The notes under the pieces are model-generated. The model searched no databases, had not been told where the DNA came from, and saw nothing but the letters and a program-made list of their open reading frames with translations. The translations under genes were made by a program, and so were the position numbers. DNA of 64,000 nt, from the NCBI GenBank assembly GCA_023388055.1, contig JAEWGW010000020.1:62001-126000 (forward strand), in the 5' to 3' direction. This DNA is from Bacillota bacterium. GTDB lineage: Bacteria; Bacillota; Bacilli; Paenibacillales; NBRC-103111. Positions 1 through 9,603 of the stretch are shown one piece after another; the first letter of the stretch is position 1, and each line of letters starts with the position of its first letter.

Positions 1-1422
1 GGATTTGTAATGAAGCAAGGGCAGGAGATCAAGCTTCAAGAGGTTGCCAGGGCAGATCCCCAAAGCGTTGATGATGATGCCGTAGCGGTTACGGATCCGG
101 GGATGCCCATCCGGTTTGCCGTGTATGTCACAAGAATCATTCCTGCCGGGACCTGTCTGACTTATGAATTTCATGTCCATGTGCAGAACGTATATTCCAA
201 GGTAACCGGAACCTATGAGGATACGATGCTCAATATTGCGGTAAGCGGCCATCATGCAGCGATTGCGTCGGCAGAAATCGAGCAACTGGAGAGGGGAAGA
301 ACCCTTTGGGTGTTGGGAGACTCTACGGTGAATGACCAATTGGCGCCCTTGCCTTATTTCCGGCTGCAAAACTATTCCGGTGTTGGACAGGCCTTATCCA
401 AATACGTGGGGGCGGATGTAGCCGTTTCCAACCATGCGGAAAGCGGATTGGAGACGTATACCAGCAAACCCCATTTCGACCAGTTTAAAAACCGGATCCA
501 GCCGGGTGACATCGTCTTCTTTGAGTTTGGACACAACCATAAAACGGACGGGCCGGACGGATTTTATAATGGAATCTCCTACTATTATGATTTCATTCAC
601 GCTAAGGGTGCCCACTTCATCATTGTCGGCCCCATCGACCGGCATCGGGCATTCCAATATGACGCCTCCCGTAACCAATGGACATCTACCCTGGATGCTT
701 TCTCCGCTGCCGGGAAACGGTATGTGGAAGAAAAGGTTGCTGCAGGCGCAACCGACATCGCCTTTGTTGATCTGAATGCGCCGTCACTGGCTTGGTACAC
801 CGAATTATGCGCAGAATTGGGCAGGACTGCGGCGAATACGGATTATTATTTCCGCGGAATGCAAGGAGTGGAGGTGGACGGTACGCATCCCAATGATGCG
901 GGAGTGGATCATTTTGCCAAAATGTTTATGGATGCTGCCAAAGCTACTGTGGAAGCTGACCCTGAAGCTCCCCAGGCAAAGGTATTAGCCGGTGTACTGG
1001 CAGGAGCCAGAGACGAAACGCCGTATACGGTTCCTGATTCCATTACCAGCTTGGGACCGGCCCCGAACAGTGCTTACCCCGAGCCGTATGTCACACCCTC
1101 TGCTTATCCGTTGATGATTAATCATGTAGCATTAGATGCCAATAAGCATGTGATTTCCCTGTCCGTGACCAAACAAGGGGATCTGAACAGCTATGGCCGG
1201 GGGATTGTTCAGGTGTATAAGCCCAACGGCGAGTTAAAGGGCACCGCTTATGCAGATGCACAAATCGATAACACCATTGAAGGAACACAGGTCGTTTCGT
1301 TCACCACTGATTTGGCCATGGACACCCAGGACACTTTAAAAGCCTATGTGATGGAGTTCGAGGACAAACCCGGTTATCCGCTTACAGATAAGCAGCTGGC
1401 TGTTTTTTTTGTTCTGCCTTAG
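1..1422 (+). CDS. SGNH-fold carbohydrate esterase (rhamnogalacturonan acetylesterase-like), 5' end missing
   Basis: Probable secreted esterase removing acetyl groups from pectin-type polysaccharide. The reading frame is open to the left edge, so the N-terminus lies outside the window; an internal ATG at 10 is only the first one visible. SGNH/GDSL blocks are clear: block I LWVLGDSTVND (catalytic Ser), a block-III-like FEFGHN, and block V DGTHPNDAG with the Asp/His pair. About 80 residues precede block I and resemble a beta-sandwich accessory domain. A further roughly 130 residues follow the catalytic domain and may be another beta-sandwich. The order Ser, Asn, Asp-x-x-His matches carbohydrate esterase family 12 better than lipolytic GDSL enzymes, but the substrate is inferred. 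It is followed by a hairpin terminator, so it ends its transcription unit. Confidence 0.8.
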   Translation, partial: GFVMKQGQEIKLQEVARADPQSVDDDAVAVTDPGMPIRFAVYVTRIIPAGTCLTYEFHVHVQNVYSKVTGTYEDTMLNIAVSGHHAAIASAEIEQLERGRTLWVLGDSTVNDQLAPLPYFRLQNYSGVGQALSKYVGADVAVSNHAESGLETYTSKPHFDQFKNRIQPGDIVFFEFGHNHKTDGPDGFYNGISYYYDFIHAKGAHFIIVGPIDRHRAFQYDASRNQWTSTLDAFSAAGKRYVEEKVAAGATDIAFVDLNAPSLAWYTELCAELGRTAANTDYYFRGMQGVEVDGTHPNDAGVDHFAKMFMDAAKATVEADPEAPQAKVLAGVLAGARDETPYTVPDSITSLGPAPNSAYPEPYVTPSAYPLMINHVALDANKHVISLSVTKQGDLNSYGRGIVQVYKPNGELKGTAYADAQIDNTIEGTQVVSFTTDLAMDTQDTLKAYVMEFEDKPGYPLTDKQLAVFFVLP

Positions 1423-1520
1423 CATTGCCGAAGGAAATGAAATAGATTCCATATTTACATTTGGCCTCCCGCCGCTTATAATAAAACGGGTCTAAACAAC
1501 TGAATATTGAAGACGCGATT

Positions 1521-1574
1521 AAACCACTTTATTGTTTTTTGGATTCCAAAACAATAGGGTGGTTTTATATTTTT
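1521..1574 (+). terminator. Rho-independent terminator after the esterase
   Basis: Long near-perfect inverted repeat (AAACCAC..TATTGTTTT against AAAACAATA..GTGGTTT) ending in a T-rich tract. It sits between the esterase stop and the ribosome binding site of the next gene. Confidence 0.8.
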
Positions 1575-1593
1575 TTAAAGGAGGCAGCAAGAA

Positions 1594-2502
1594 TTGATTC
1601 AGGTTTGGAAGAACTCATTGTATGTATTTTTGGGTGCTTGTTCATTTGGTATATTGTCCACGATTGTAAAAACAGCATATAACGAAGGGTTTACAATTCA
1701 GCATGTGATGGGCGGCCAATACGGCTTTGGCTGGCTGCTGATGTTAGCCCTGATGCTTATATTTTCAAGAACCAAAATAACCCTCAAGCAATTTATCCGG
1801 TTGGCGGGCGTTGGAGCATGCACCTGTCTGACGGGTGTTTTCTATTATATGTCCCTGCAGACCCTGCCTGCTTCCATTGCCATTGTGCTCTTGTTTCAGT
1901 TTACCTGGATCGGTGTGGGGCTTGAAGCGCTTCTATCCCGAAAGCGGCCATCCAGAGCAACGATGATCTCCATCCTGATCTTGTTTGGCGGGACAATTCT
2001 GGCAGGGGGAATGCTGGGTGGCGGTGACATTAATTTGAGTGCTGCCGGTGTGCTGTATGGATTGGGATCAGCATTGATGATGGCGTTATTCATTTATTGC
2101 AGCGGGAGAGTGGAGACCCAGCTGCCGATTATCGCCCGCAGCTTCTACGTCACGACTGGGAGCTTGCTGATGCTGCTTACCATTTTTACACCCAAGGTGG
2201 TCCTGATTCTTGTAGAGACTCCTGCCATATGGCCGTACGGCATTCTGTTAGGAACCTTTGGGGCAGTCATTCCCGTTTTGCTGTTTGGGTTAGGCGCGCC
2301 TAAGATTAATCCGGGCCTTGCCAGTATTCTAAGCGCAGGGGAGTTCCCGGTTGCCGTGACCGCATCGGTTCTGGTGCTGCATGAGCATGTAACCTCTCTC
2401 CAATGGTTCGGGATTGTGGTTATCCTGTTGGGTATAGCCTATCCCCAGTTGAAGGGAAGCTCCGCCTCCGCCAAGGAGCAGGTTTCTTCCAAAGCAGCGT
2501 GA
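1594..2502 (+). CDS. EamA/DMT-family membrane transporter
   Basis: Drug/metabolite-superfamily exporter of the EamA type, about ten transmembrane helices in 302 residues, formed by two repeats of five helices. The protein is strongly hydrophobic, with short basic loops such as SRTKITLKQ and SRKRPSRATM between helices. The second half carries the usual EamA ending in which a late helix (LHEHVTSLQWFGIVVILLGI) closes the fold. Start is TTG at 1594, chosen because AAAGGAGG lies at 1577-1584; no in-frame ATG upstream is better placed. Substrate cannot be read from the sequence. It stands alone between a terminator and the next gene's own leader, so it is probably monocistronic. Confidence 0.85.
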   Translation: MIQVWKNSLYVFLGACSFGILSTIVKTAYNEGFTIQHVMGGQYGFGWLLMLALMLIFSRTKITLKQFIRLAGVGACTCLTGVFYYMSLQTLPASIAIVLLFQFTWIGVGLEALLSRKRPSRATMISILILFGGTILAGGMLGGGDINLSAAGVLYGLGSALMMALFIYCSGRVETQLPIIARSFYVTTGSLLMLLTIFTPKVVLILVETPAIWPYGILLGTFGAVIPVLLFGLGAPKINPGLASILSAGEFPVAVTASVLVLHEHVTSLQWFGIVVILLGIAYPQLKGSSASAKEQVSSKAA

Positions 2503-2623
2503 GCCGCGGAATACAGGACCATAAAAATTTCACATTACATTAAGGTTAGATAGAATCCGGATTAAGTCTGTTTGTTTATTCTTGACTACGTAAGGGAGAA
2601 ACAAGCAGAGGAGTGAAGCGAGA

Positions 2624-4630
2624 ATGACGAAGAAATCCAGGCTTTCCAGGGTGACGGCTGCCGCACTAATCGTAACGGTAGCCACAAGCCTGTTTAACGG
2701 AGCCCTAGCACCAAACGCGCAGGCAGCCTCCGGCCTAATTGGACCCCAGGACACCAAGGAGGTAGAGCAGTTTGTCGATGGTTTTTTTGAACAGTCAGCG
2801 ATTAAGGAGAGCTTGGCAGGAGCCGCGCTGGTTGTAGTCAAAGACGGTAAGGTGTTGTTGAAGAAGGGTTACGGGTATTCAGATGTGGACAAAAAGGTGC
2901 CGGTTGATCCGGACCGGACCGTATTCCGTATAGCGTCCATTTCCAAGGTGATAACAGCAACGGCCGTGATGCAGCTGGCTGAGCAAGGTAAGCTGGATCT
3001 GAACCAAGACATTGCCGCCTATACCGGGGATGTCCAGATTCCCAATGTGACAGGCGCTCCGCTTACCATGAAGCACTTGCTGACGAATTCCACCGGCTTT
3101 GACTACGGCGATACATCCGAAATGTCGACGAACGATCTGAAGCGAGAGGCCCCTATTAAGCAGTACATGCTGGACAATATCCCGACTGTTGTCCGCAAGC
3201 CGGGAGACTATTACCGGTACGATAATCTGGGCTTCACCCTTCAAGGTTATATTGTGGAGCAGGTGACAGGGCAGCCCTTCGGCGAATATGTGCAAAAGCA
3301 TATCTTTGAACCGCTAGACATGATGAACAGCAGCTTCCGTCTGATACCCGACATTACGAAAGGACTGGCTGTTCCCTACAACCAGCTGGGAGAAGCCATG
3401 CCGGATTATGCAACGGTGCCAACAGAGCTTCCAGGGGGCGGAATGCTTACCACAGGCTCCGACATGGCTCAATTCATGCTGGCTCACCTTAACGGAGGGA
3501 CATTGGGAAACCAAACGATATTGAAGAAAGACACAGCGGCAGACATGCATAAACCCCAGCTTGCCATTCATACTAAACTGCCGAATATGGCATATGGCTT
3601 TGAATATGCGGCCCAGCAGGATTACAATGGATATCATGTGGTGGAAAAAGGCGGGGATATTGAAGGATATCATAGCGGCATGTGGCTGATCCCGGATGAG
3701 AAGGTTGGCGTGTTTCTAACCGTCAACAAGGATATTGAAATCCGTCAGCCCTTTATCCAAGCCTTCATGAAGCACTATTTCCCGAGGCAAGGCAATTCGG
3801 AGGCTCCTAAAAACCAAACCCAGACAGATCTGAAGAAGCTGGAGGGTGTATACAGCGACCTGCGCAACCGGATGTGGACCACCCGCATCCGCGCTGAGAA
3901 CGGCAAGCTGATTGTGAAGGACCCGCTGGGTGAGCATATCCTGCAGGAAGTGGAGCCGCTGCTGTTCCAGGATGAGCAAGGTGCCAAAGCGGCCTTCAAG
4001 CTGGACAGCAGCGGAGAAATAGATGCCTTTTATTATGAGATTAAATCTGATAGCTGGGCACAAAAATTGTCCGACCCGCATCCTTTTGCAGATGTTGCTG
4101 CAGATAATGATTATGCTCCATACATTAGGCATCTGCAGCAATTGCAGGTTCTTGCCGATGGAAGCTCTGTTGATCGCTTTAAGCCTGAAGAGGCGATAAC
4201 CAGGGAGGAGTTTATTGGTTGGTTTATCCGATGGGCGGGGATTGCCCCTTCCCGGCAAAAGCCGGTGTTTTCTGACCTTGAAGGCAGCGCCTATACCAAG
4301 GAAATTCAGGCGGCTTATGAATTTGGGCTGATCCAAGGGGATGAAACGGACAGGTTTCACCCTCAGGAGCTGTTGACGCGGCAGGAAGCAGCCGCTGTTG
4401 TGTGGCGGATGGCATTCCGCTATTTACATGCCGAGCCGCAAGATGCTGTTCTTTCCGGGAAAACGGATTCCTGGGCAGAGGAAGGCGTCCGCTTTATAGT
4501 AGGCAAGCAGCTGTTCGGTCCGGAAACAGTTGAAGGGGCAAACGGTTCTTACAATTATGACTCCAAGCAGCCGATGACGAAGGAAGAAGCTGCCGCACTG
4601 TTATCGTTGTTTGCAGACAGGCTATTCTAG
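2624..4630 (+). CDS. Serine beta-lactamase-fold hydrolase with C-terminal SLH domains
   Basis: Exported, cell-wall-attached hydrolase of the class C beta-lactamase / D-Ala-D-Ala esterase clan. A signal peptide spans residues 1-35 (basic MTKKSRLSR, hydrophobic core, AQA cleavage site). The catalytic domain (about 45-375) has the nucleophile tetrad SISK at 105-108, the YDN triad at 199-201 and an HSG triad at 350-352 in place of KTG. A roughly 90-residue linker domain follows. Three S-layer-homology modules cover about 480-668 (HPFADVAADNDYAPYI, FSDLEGSAYTKEIQAAYEFG and a degenerate third) and should hold it on pyruvylated wall polymer. Such proteins are often peptidases or esterases rather than true beta-lactamases; the substrate is unknown. 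Confidence 0.88.
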   Translation: MTKKSRLSRVTAAALIVTVATSLFNGALAPNAQAASGLIGPQDTKEVEQFVDGFFEQSAIKESLAGAALVVVKDGKVLLKKGYGYSDVDKKVPVDPDRTVFRIASISKVITATAVMQLAEQGKLDLNQDIAAYTGDVQIPNVTGAPLTMKHLLTNSTGFDYGDTSEMSTNDLKREAPIKQYMLDNIPTVVRKPGDYYRYDNLGFTLQGYIVEQVTGQPFGEYVQKHIFEPLDMMNSSFRLIPDITKGLAVPYNQLGEAMPDYATVPTELPGGGMLTTGSDMAQFMLAHLNGGTLGNQTILKKDTAADMHKPQLAIHTKLPNMAYGFEYAAQQDYNGYHVVEKGGDIEGYHSGMWLIPDEKVGVFLTVNKDIEIRQPFIQAFMKHYFPRQGNSEAPKNQTQTDLKKLEGVYSDLRNRMWTTRIRAENGKLIVKDPLGEHILQEVEPLLFQDEQGAKAAFKLDSSGEIDAFYYEIKSDSWAQKLSDPHPFADVAADNDYAPYIRHLQQLQVLADGSSVDRFKPEEAITREEFIGWFIRWAGIAPSRQKPVFSDLEGSAYTKEIQAAYEFGLIQGDETDRFHPQELLTRQEAAAVVWRMAFRYLHAEPQDAVLSGKTDSWAEEGVRFIVGKQLFGPETVEGANGSYNYDSKQPMTKEEAAALLSLFADRLF

Positions 4631-4662
4631 GGAGTATCTTAAAACTCCCTGATCCGGCAAGC

Positions 4663-4702
4663 TCCCTCCTGCTTGGCAGTTCAAGGCGGGAGGGGTTTTT
4701 TT
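4663..4702 (+). terminator. Rho-independent terminator after the SLH hydrolase
   Basis: Stem CCCTCCTGC with GCGGGAGGG (one wobble pair) followed by seven T. The T tract runs directly into the leader of the response-regulator gene. Confidence 0.8.
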
Positions 4703-4721
4703 GACTTATAGGAGAGGAGGA

Positions 4722-5420
4722 ATGAAGCTGAAGACCATTCTCATCATTGACGATGAACCGGAAATTCAGGAGCTGTTGACCATCTATCTGAATAATAACG
4801 GTTATCAAACGCTGGCTGCCGGCAATGGGCATGAAGGACTGGAAACGCTGAAGAGGGAGAATGTTGATCTGGTTATCGCCGATATTATGATGCCGGGAAT
4901 GGACGGCTTGGAGCTGCTGAAGCGGATGCGTCCTCATTCGCCCATTCCGTTTCTTTTTATATCCGCCAAATCGGACGATATGGACAAAATTTTCGGCTTG
5001 CAGCTTGGGGCAGACGATTATATTGGAAAACCCTTTAATCCGCTGGAGGTCGTAAGCCGGGTTCAAGCCATTTTCAGGCGTTTGGATGCCTTTTCCAGGA
5101 TCGAAAAGCAGGATCAAGAGGTAATCGAAATCGGCGATATCAAGCTGGATTTAAAAAGCTGCAGGCTGTACAAATCGGAAAAGATCAAGGAACTGACCTC
5201 CTTTGAATTCAAGATCCTTGCGCTGCTCATGGGACAGCCTGGCCGAGTTTTCACCAAAGCCCATATTTACGAGCAGGTCTGGGGAGAGGAATACTTGGGG
5301 GATGAGAACATCATCATGGTCTATATTAGCAAGCTGCGGGAAAAAATCGAGGATAATCCCAGGAAGCCCGTCTTCCTGATTACCATAAGGGGGTTAGGCT
5401 ACCGGTTTGAAAAAGGCTAG
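4722..5420 (+). CDS. OmpR/PhoB-family response regulator
   Basis: DNA-binding partner of the adjacent histidine kinase. The receiver domain (residues 1-120) has the acidic pair in ILIIDDEPE, the phospho-acceptor Asp in DLVIADIMMPGMDG, a Ser switch residue in FLFISAKSD and the conserved Lys in YIGKPFNP. A winged-helix Trans_reg_C domain follows, ending in the typical ITIRGLGYRFEKG. The open frame extends upstream to a TTG at 4701, but ATG 4722 is preferred because GGAG lies seven bases before it and the protein then begins directly at the first beta strand. It overlaps the kinase gene by 14 bases, which implies translational coupling. Target genes are unknown; the next gene downstream, a secreted propeller protein, is the nearest candidate. 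Confidence 0.93.
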   Translation: MKLKTILIIDDEPEIQELLTIYLNNNGYQTLAAGNGHEGLETLKRENVDLVIADIMMPGMDGLELLKRMRPHSPIPFLFISAKSDDMDKIFGLQLGADDYIGKPFNPLEVVSRVQAIFRRLDAFSRIEKQDQEVIEIGDIKLDLKSCRLYKSEKIKELTSFEFKILALLMGQPGRVFTKAHIYEQVWGEEYLGDENIIMVYISKLREKIEDNPRKPVFLITIRGLGYRFEKG

Positions 5421-6789
5421 AGAACTGCCGGATAGGCGGCCGTTAAAAAGACTGTTCTTTCACAACTATATGGTCATAAGCGGTCTGTTGTTCATGACGA
5501 TGATCCTGTCGCTGTTCGGTGCGGATTTTTTGATGGACCGCTACATTGATCCGCTGGATTTTAAAACAATAGACGGCTCGGATATGTACCAATACCCCTT
5601 CGAAAACATCGGGGACGAGCTGCTGGACGAGTATGGCGGATGGTTTGAAGTCGTGAACGGGCAAGGGGAAATCATTTTCGTAAAAGGAAATAAGAAGGAT
5701 CAGATTATGCATTATGCAGCGGGACAAATCTATGCGAAAATGGATCTGGAACGAAATGATGACTCCATCAGCTATCATGCTTATCCGGGTGAAGGACCTA
5801 ATGGCGAGCCCTATACACTTCTATGGAAGATTCCAGAGCCGTTGGGGAAAATCTCCGCAGCGCTGGGGATTTTCTTTGCGTTGTTTGCTCTGCTTCTTTT
5901 TATAGCCAATTATATTTATTCCCGTTATTCGGTCCGGCAGGTCAAGAAGCCTCTCCGGCAAATTGTGGACGGCATTAAAGAGATGGAGCAATTTAACTAT
6001 ACCAAACGTCTGGATTATTCGGCGGAGAAAGAATTCGCTGAAATTCAAGAAGCCTTTAACGGGATGGCGGAGCGGCTGCAGCGTACCTCTATGGAGAAGG
6101 AAGCTATGGAGAATAACAAGAGGAGCCTGCTTTTGCATTTATCCCATGACCTAAAAACACCCATCACCTCTATTTACGGCTATTCGCAGCTTCTGCTGGA
6201 CAATCAGATTCCAGACGAAGCCCAACAACGCAAATACGTTCAATACATCTATGATAAATCCGCATATATGGCTCATTTAATTAAGGATTTGTTCGAGCTT
6301 GCGAAGCTGGATGACCGATTGCTTGCTCTTCATAAGGAGAAGGTCAATATTACCAAGTGGTTCCAGCAGCAGATTGTGGAATTCTATCCGGAAATAGAAG
6401 AGAAGGGATTCCAGTTGGAGGTTCAGGTTCCAGAGGAGCCGTTATTCGTGCTCTTGGATAAGCTCCATATGACCCGGGTGATTACCAATCTGATCACGAA
6501 CAGCCTGAAGCACAATCGGATAGGGACGTTGCTGTACGTATCATGTGAAAAAGCCGATGGGCAGGCTATTCTCTGGGTTGGAGACAACGGCGCTGGCGTA
6601 GAGGCAGACATTAAAGAGCATATCTTCGACGAATTTGTCCATAGTGGAGGATCGGGAAAGGACAGCTCCGGCTTGGGGTTGGCGATTTGCAAGAAAATTA
6701 TTGAGCTGCATGGAGGCACTATTCAATTGGAGAAGGATACCCGGTATTCCACTCTGTTCCGCATCAGCCTTCCTTGTGATTATCCATAA
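5407..6789 (+). CDS. Membrane sensor histidine kinase (HAMP-HisKA-HATPase)
   Basis: Sensor of the two-component pair. Two transmembrane helices (about residues 20-40 and 145-170) enclose a roughly 100-residue extracellular region with no recognised sensor fold. A HAMP linker follows, then a HisKA dimerisation domain with the phospho-acceptor His in HLSHDLKTPITS, then an ATPase domain with N box NLITNSLKHN, G1 GDNGAGV and G2 SSGLGLAICKK. The TTG start at 5407 overlaps the regulator's 3' end; AGGGGG lies upstream inside that gene. Length and layout match kinases controlling envelope-stress or antibiotic-resistance genes, but the stimulus is not evident. Confidence 0.92.
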   Translation: MKKARELPDRRPLKRLFFHNYMVISGLLFMTMILSLFGADFLMDRYIDPLDFKTIDGSDMYQYPFENIGDELLDEYGGWFEVVNGQGEIIFVKGNKKDQIMHYAAGQIYAKMDLERNDDSISYHAYPGEGPNGEPYTLLWKIPEPLGKISAALGIFFALFALLLFIANYIYSRYSVRQVKKPLRQIVDGIKEMEQFNYTKRLDYSAEKEFAEIQEAFNGMAERLQRTSMEKEAMENNKRSLLLHLSHDLKTPITSIYGYSQLLLDNQIPDEAQQRKYVQYIYDKSAYMAHLIKDLFELAKLDDRLLALHKEKVNITKWFQQQIVEFYPEIEEKGFQLEVQVPEEPLFVLLDKLHMTRVITNLITNSLKHNRIGTLLYVSCEKADGQAILWVGDNGAGVEADIKEHIFDEFVHSGGSGKDSSGLGLAICKKIIELHGGTIQLEKDTRYSTLFRISLPCDYP

Positions 6790-6888
6790 TAGAAATGGAT
6801 AAATTTATAAAAATTGAAGGAACTAGACCCCAAACATCGAATGTATAGACACAGTCATATTTTGTAACATTTGTGGAGAGTGTGTCGA

Positions 6889-8826
6889 ATGAACAGTTGT
6901 TGTCGAATCGGGATTATGTTATGCGTTTCGTTATTCATTGCAAGTTCCGCTCATGCAGCAGGAGCCGGGCAGGAATTGTCTGCGGATTATGATCAAGTGC
7001 TTCCCATGTCATTGTTTCTTTATGGAGATGCAGATAATCTCATTGAGGAACAACCTATTTTCCGTTCCTCTGGAGAGTACGAGTGGAATGCAATCGACAA
7101 GACCTATGGTTTTAAGGGATTCGGCAATAGCGGCAACGGCTTGTTTCATTATTACGATTACAGTAATATGGTTCATGTGATAAATGCTGATGGCGAAAGG
7201 GTTTGGAGATCGGAACCATTACCTTATAGCATTAATTCGTTTCATAGCTTGAACAATGGGAATTTGCTTGTGATTTGTGGATTAACTTTTTGGTCACCGG
7301 AACAGATCATTACTAATAACCGTTTGTACCTCTTTAGCCCTGAGGGAAAACTACTCATGGATAAACTCATGATCATGCCAAGTCAATCGTTCGAGAGTAC
7401 ACCTTTATTTACGGACGACAAACTGCTATTTCTTTCAGAAGATGGTCTGGTCTGTACGGATATTAATGGTAGGGAGCTTTGGATAATAGGGGAGCCAGTC
7501 CATCAAACTTTGGATAAAAACAACCAGTGGCTTTCCAATGTAAACAGGGTCTTCCCTCAAAAAAATGGTGCATTCGAGCTTTATTTAAATGATGGCACAT
7601 ATCTGACTTTCGATTCGAATCAGAAGCTCCTATCTTCTGAAAAGGTTACAAAAGAATATTTGCCTATTGATTCGAAACAATTCATAACTGTCCTAAAAAG
7701 AGAGGATGGTTTATTCCTGTGGCAAAACGAACGCCTCACTGAGGCTGCTGTACGTAGTGCATATTTATTGCACCCAAAGCCCTTCAATGCGGCTTCATTT
7801 AAAACGCAATGGTGGGGTGGAAGTTATGAGACTATTGAGCAAGAAAACAAACTAATCGCCAAGAACAATAATGACCATGTGCTGTGGACGTATGTAATAG
7901 AAAAGTCTACATTCGGTTCACCTATGAATGTGGTTGTTAATCATAATGGCGACGTTTTTTTCTCTGATAAATATGGCGATATATATGGTCTGGATGCAGA
8001 AGGACATGAAATAGTTCGTCTTATTCGAAATCTATTTTTAAAAACTTCTGTTAGTATGTCCCTAACTCCTGACGGAGGAATAATCGGGGTAACCGGAGAT
8101 ATCGGGTTGTTCCGGATCGCTAAATCGGGCATCGATGTCACAATAGAAGGTTTGCCGGTTGCATTCGATCAAAAGCCCTTATTGGTTGAAGGTTCGCTTC
8201 TGGTTCCATTCCGGCCTGTTTTTGAAAAGCTTGGTTTAACCGTGCAATGGGATAACTCCTCAGCTACGGTTTCGGGAACAAAACCGGGCACACAGATCAA
8301 GCTTAGGATAGGGAGCCAGGAGGCTGAGGTGAACGGACAGCCTGTTCCATTGGCCGCACCTCCGCAAATCATTGCTGGTTCAACTTATGTACCACTTCGG
8401 TTTATAGGAGAAGCTACAGGCCTCCAGGTGGAGTGGGATGGAGTGGACCGGGAAGTGAGGGTTGGCAGCCCAGAGCAATTAGCCAAACAAGCAGTCACCA
8501 GATTCATGAAGCATATCTCACAAGGTGATGATGCTAAAGCGACAAATGATTTGACGGACTCCAGTCGATCTATAATGGAAAAGGCACCAACACTGGCTCC
8601 ATTTTTTGTCCGGAAGCAGTGGGAAAGCGACATGGAGAGTATTACAGCAAGCCCAACCGGTACGGATTCTTTTCTTGTGAAGACTGTACAGAGAAATCGC
8701 AGCTTTGATTCCAAGGAAGCCAGAAGCTCTGTTCGGGAATATACATACACCGTAAAACGTACAGCGGATGGCCAATGGAAAATCGAAGACACCGATCTGT
8801 TTCGGATCGAGCCCTTTGATTCCTAG
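6889..8826 (+). CDS. Secreted beta-propeller-like protein with copper-amine-oxidase-N stalk domain
   Basis: Exported protein of about 645 residues. The signal peptide ends near SSAHAAG. Residues about 40-410 carry repeated short strands with GELWIIGE, NGDVFFSDKYGDIYGLDAEG and similar motifs, as in PQQ/WD-type propellers. Residues about 412-526 form a copper-amine-oxidase N-terminal-like stalk domain (VEGSLLVPFRPVFEKLG, GSTYVPLRFIGEATG), a module often fused to Paenibacillus exoproteins and not itself catalytic. The last 120 residues resemble an NTF2-like or DUF4878-type tail (RFMKHISQGDDAKA). ATG 6889 was chosen over the upstream TTG 6871 because GGAGAG lies eight bases before it. Codon use is AT-richer than in the kinase gene. 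Role unknown; probably surface binding. Confidence 0.75.
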   Translation: MNSCCRIGIMLCVSLFIASSAHAAGAGQELSADYDQVLPMSLFLYGDADNLIEEQPIFRSSGEYEWNAIDKTYGFKGFGNSGNGLFHYYDYSNMVHVINADGERVWRSEPLPYSINSFHSLNNGNLLVICGLTFWSPEQIITNNRLYLFSPEGKLLMDKLMIMPSQSFESTPLFTDDKLLFLSEDGLVCTDINGRELWIIGEPVHQTLDKNNQWLSNVNRVFPQKNGAFELYLNDGTYLTFDSNQKLLSSEKVTKEYLPIDSKQFITVLKREDGLFLWQNERLTEAAVRSAYLLHPKPFNAASFKTQWWGGSYETIEQENKLIAKNNNDHVLWTYVIEKSTFGSPMNVVVNHNGDVFFSDKYGDIYGLDAEGHEIVRLIRNLFLKTSVSMSLTPDGGIIGVTGDIGLFRIAKSGIDVTIEGLPVAFDQKPLLVEGSLLVPFRPVFEKLGLTVQWDNSSATVSGTKPGTQIKLRIGSQEAEVNGQPVPLAAPPQIIAGSTYVPLRFIGEATGLQVEWDGVDREVRVGSPEQLAKQAVTRFMKHISQGDDAKATNDLTDSSRSIMEKAPTLAPFFVRKQWESDMESITASPTGTDSFLVKTVQRNRSFDSKEARSSVREYTYTVKRTADGQWKIEDTDLFRIEPFDS

Positions 8827-8831
8827 ACAAT

Positions 8832-8873
8832 AAAAATGACCGGGTTCATGGCTCATGACCCGGTCATTTTTTT
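8832..8873. terminator. Bidirectional terminator between convergent genes
   Basis: Perfect 18-base stem (AAATGACCGGGTTCATG type arms, loop GCT) with A and T tracts on both sides. It serves both the propeller gene and wrbA. Confidence 0.9.
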
Positions 8874-8876
8874 ATT

Positions 8877-9497
8877 TTATTGGTTTCCCTTTTTGATCCA
8901 TTCAGCTACGGAGAGGACACGTTTGGTTTGATGGGCGATTGCAGTTTGATAGGCCTGGGTGTCTCCCACGATCTGGTTGTTCTGGTCAACCGCCACGCTT
9001 GTCCCATACGGATTGCCGCCGGCGCCGTATACCGCGGGGTCTGTATAGCCCGGTGCTACCACAATGGCTCCCCAATGGTACATGGTTGTATAGAGCTGCA
9101 GAATGGTTTGCTCCTGGCCGCCGTGGGCGTTCTGGGCGGAGGTCATGGCGCTAACTGCCTTATTGACGGTTTTGCCCTGGAACCAGATGCCGCCGGTAGT
9201 GTCCAGAAACTGCTTCATCTGCGCTGCCACATTGCCGAAGCGAGTGGGGGTACTGAAGATAATCGCATCTGCCCAGACGATATCGTCCGGGGTGGCAACG
9301 GGAATATCCTTGGTTGCTTCTACATGAGCTTTCCAGGCAGGGTTGCCATCGATAACGGATTGCGGGGCAAGCTCCTGAACCTTCAGAATCTTTACCTCCG
9401 CGCCAGCTTGTTTGCCGGCTTCGGCTGCCCACTGGGCCAATTGATAATTGGTTCCGGTGGAGCTGTAATAAATCACCGCTAATTTGACTGTTGACAT
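8877..9497 (-). CDS. wrbA: NAD(P)H:quinone oxidoreductase, WrbA family
   Basis: FMN-dependent two-electron quinone reductase of the WrbA type, which lowers oxidative stress by avoiding semiquinones. The flavodoxin-like fold is shown by YYSSTGTNYQLAQWAAEAG (FMN phosphate loop), FSTPTRFGNVAAQMKQFLD and the WrbA signature AMTSAQNAHGGQEQTIL with the following MYHWGAIVV. Length is 206 residues, normal for the family. ATG 9497 was chosen over an ATG seven codons upstream because AAAAGGAG lies nine bases before it. It converges with the propeller gene and shares its terminator. Its 5' end is divergent from the VanZ-like gene. Confidence 0.92.
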   Translation of the reverse strand: MSTVKLAVIYYSSTGTNYQLAQWAAEAGKQAGAEVKILKVQELAPQSVIDGNPAWKAHVEATKDIPVATPDDIVWADAIIFSTPTRFGNVAAQMKQFLDTTGGIWFQGKTVNKAVSAMTSAQNAHGGQEQTILQLYTTMYHWGAIVVAPGYTDPAVYGAGGNPYGTSVAVDQNNQIVGDTQAYQTAIAHQTKRVLSVAEWIKKGNQ

Positions 9498-9603
9498 TTT
9501 ACCAGGCTCCTTTTCCATGAAATGAAAACCTTAAGTAAATATATCCCATTCTCATTTAATTATACAGAAGCTCCCCGAAAGAACAACCTTAATAGTTTGT
9601 TAA

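Noticed and set aside
3716..4360. Minus-strand frame of 214 codons inside the SLH hydrolase gene
   Set aside because: Antisense of the SLH region, no site and no family pattern.
2624..4630. True antibiotic-resistance beta-lactamase
   Set aside because: The KTG triad is replaced by HSG and SLH modules are fused; an esterase or peptidase role is more likely.
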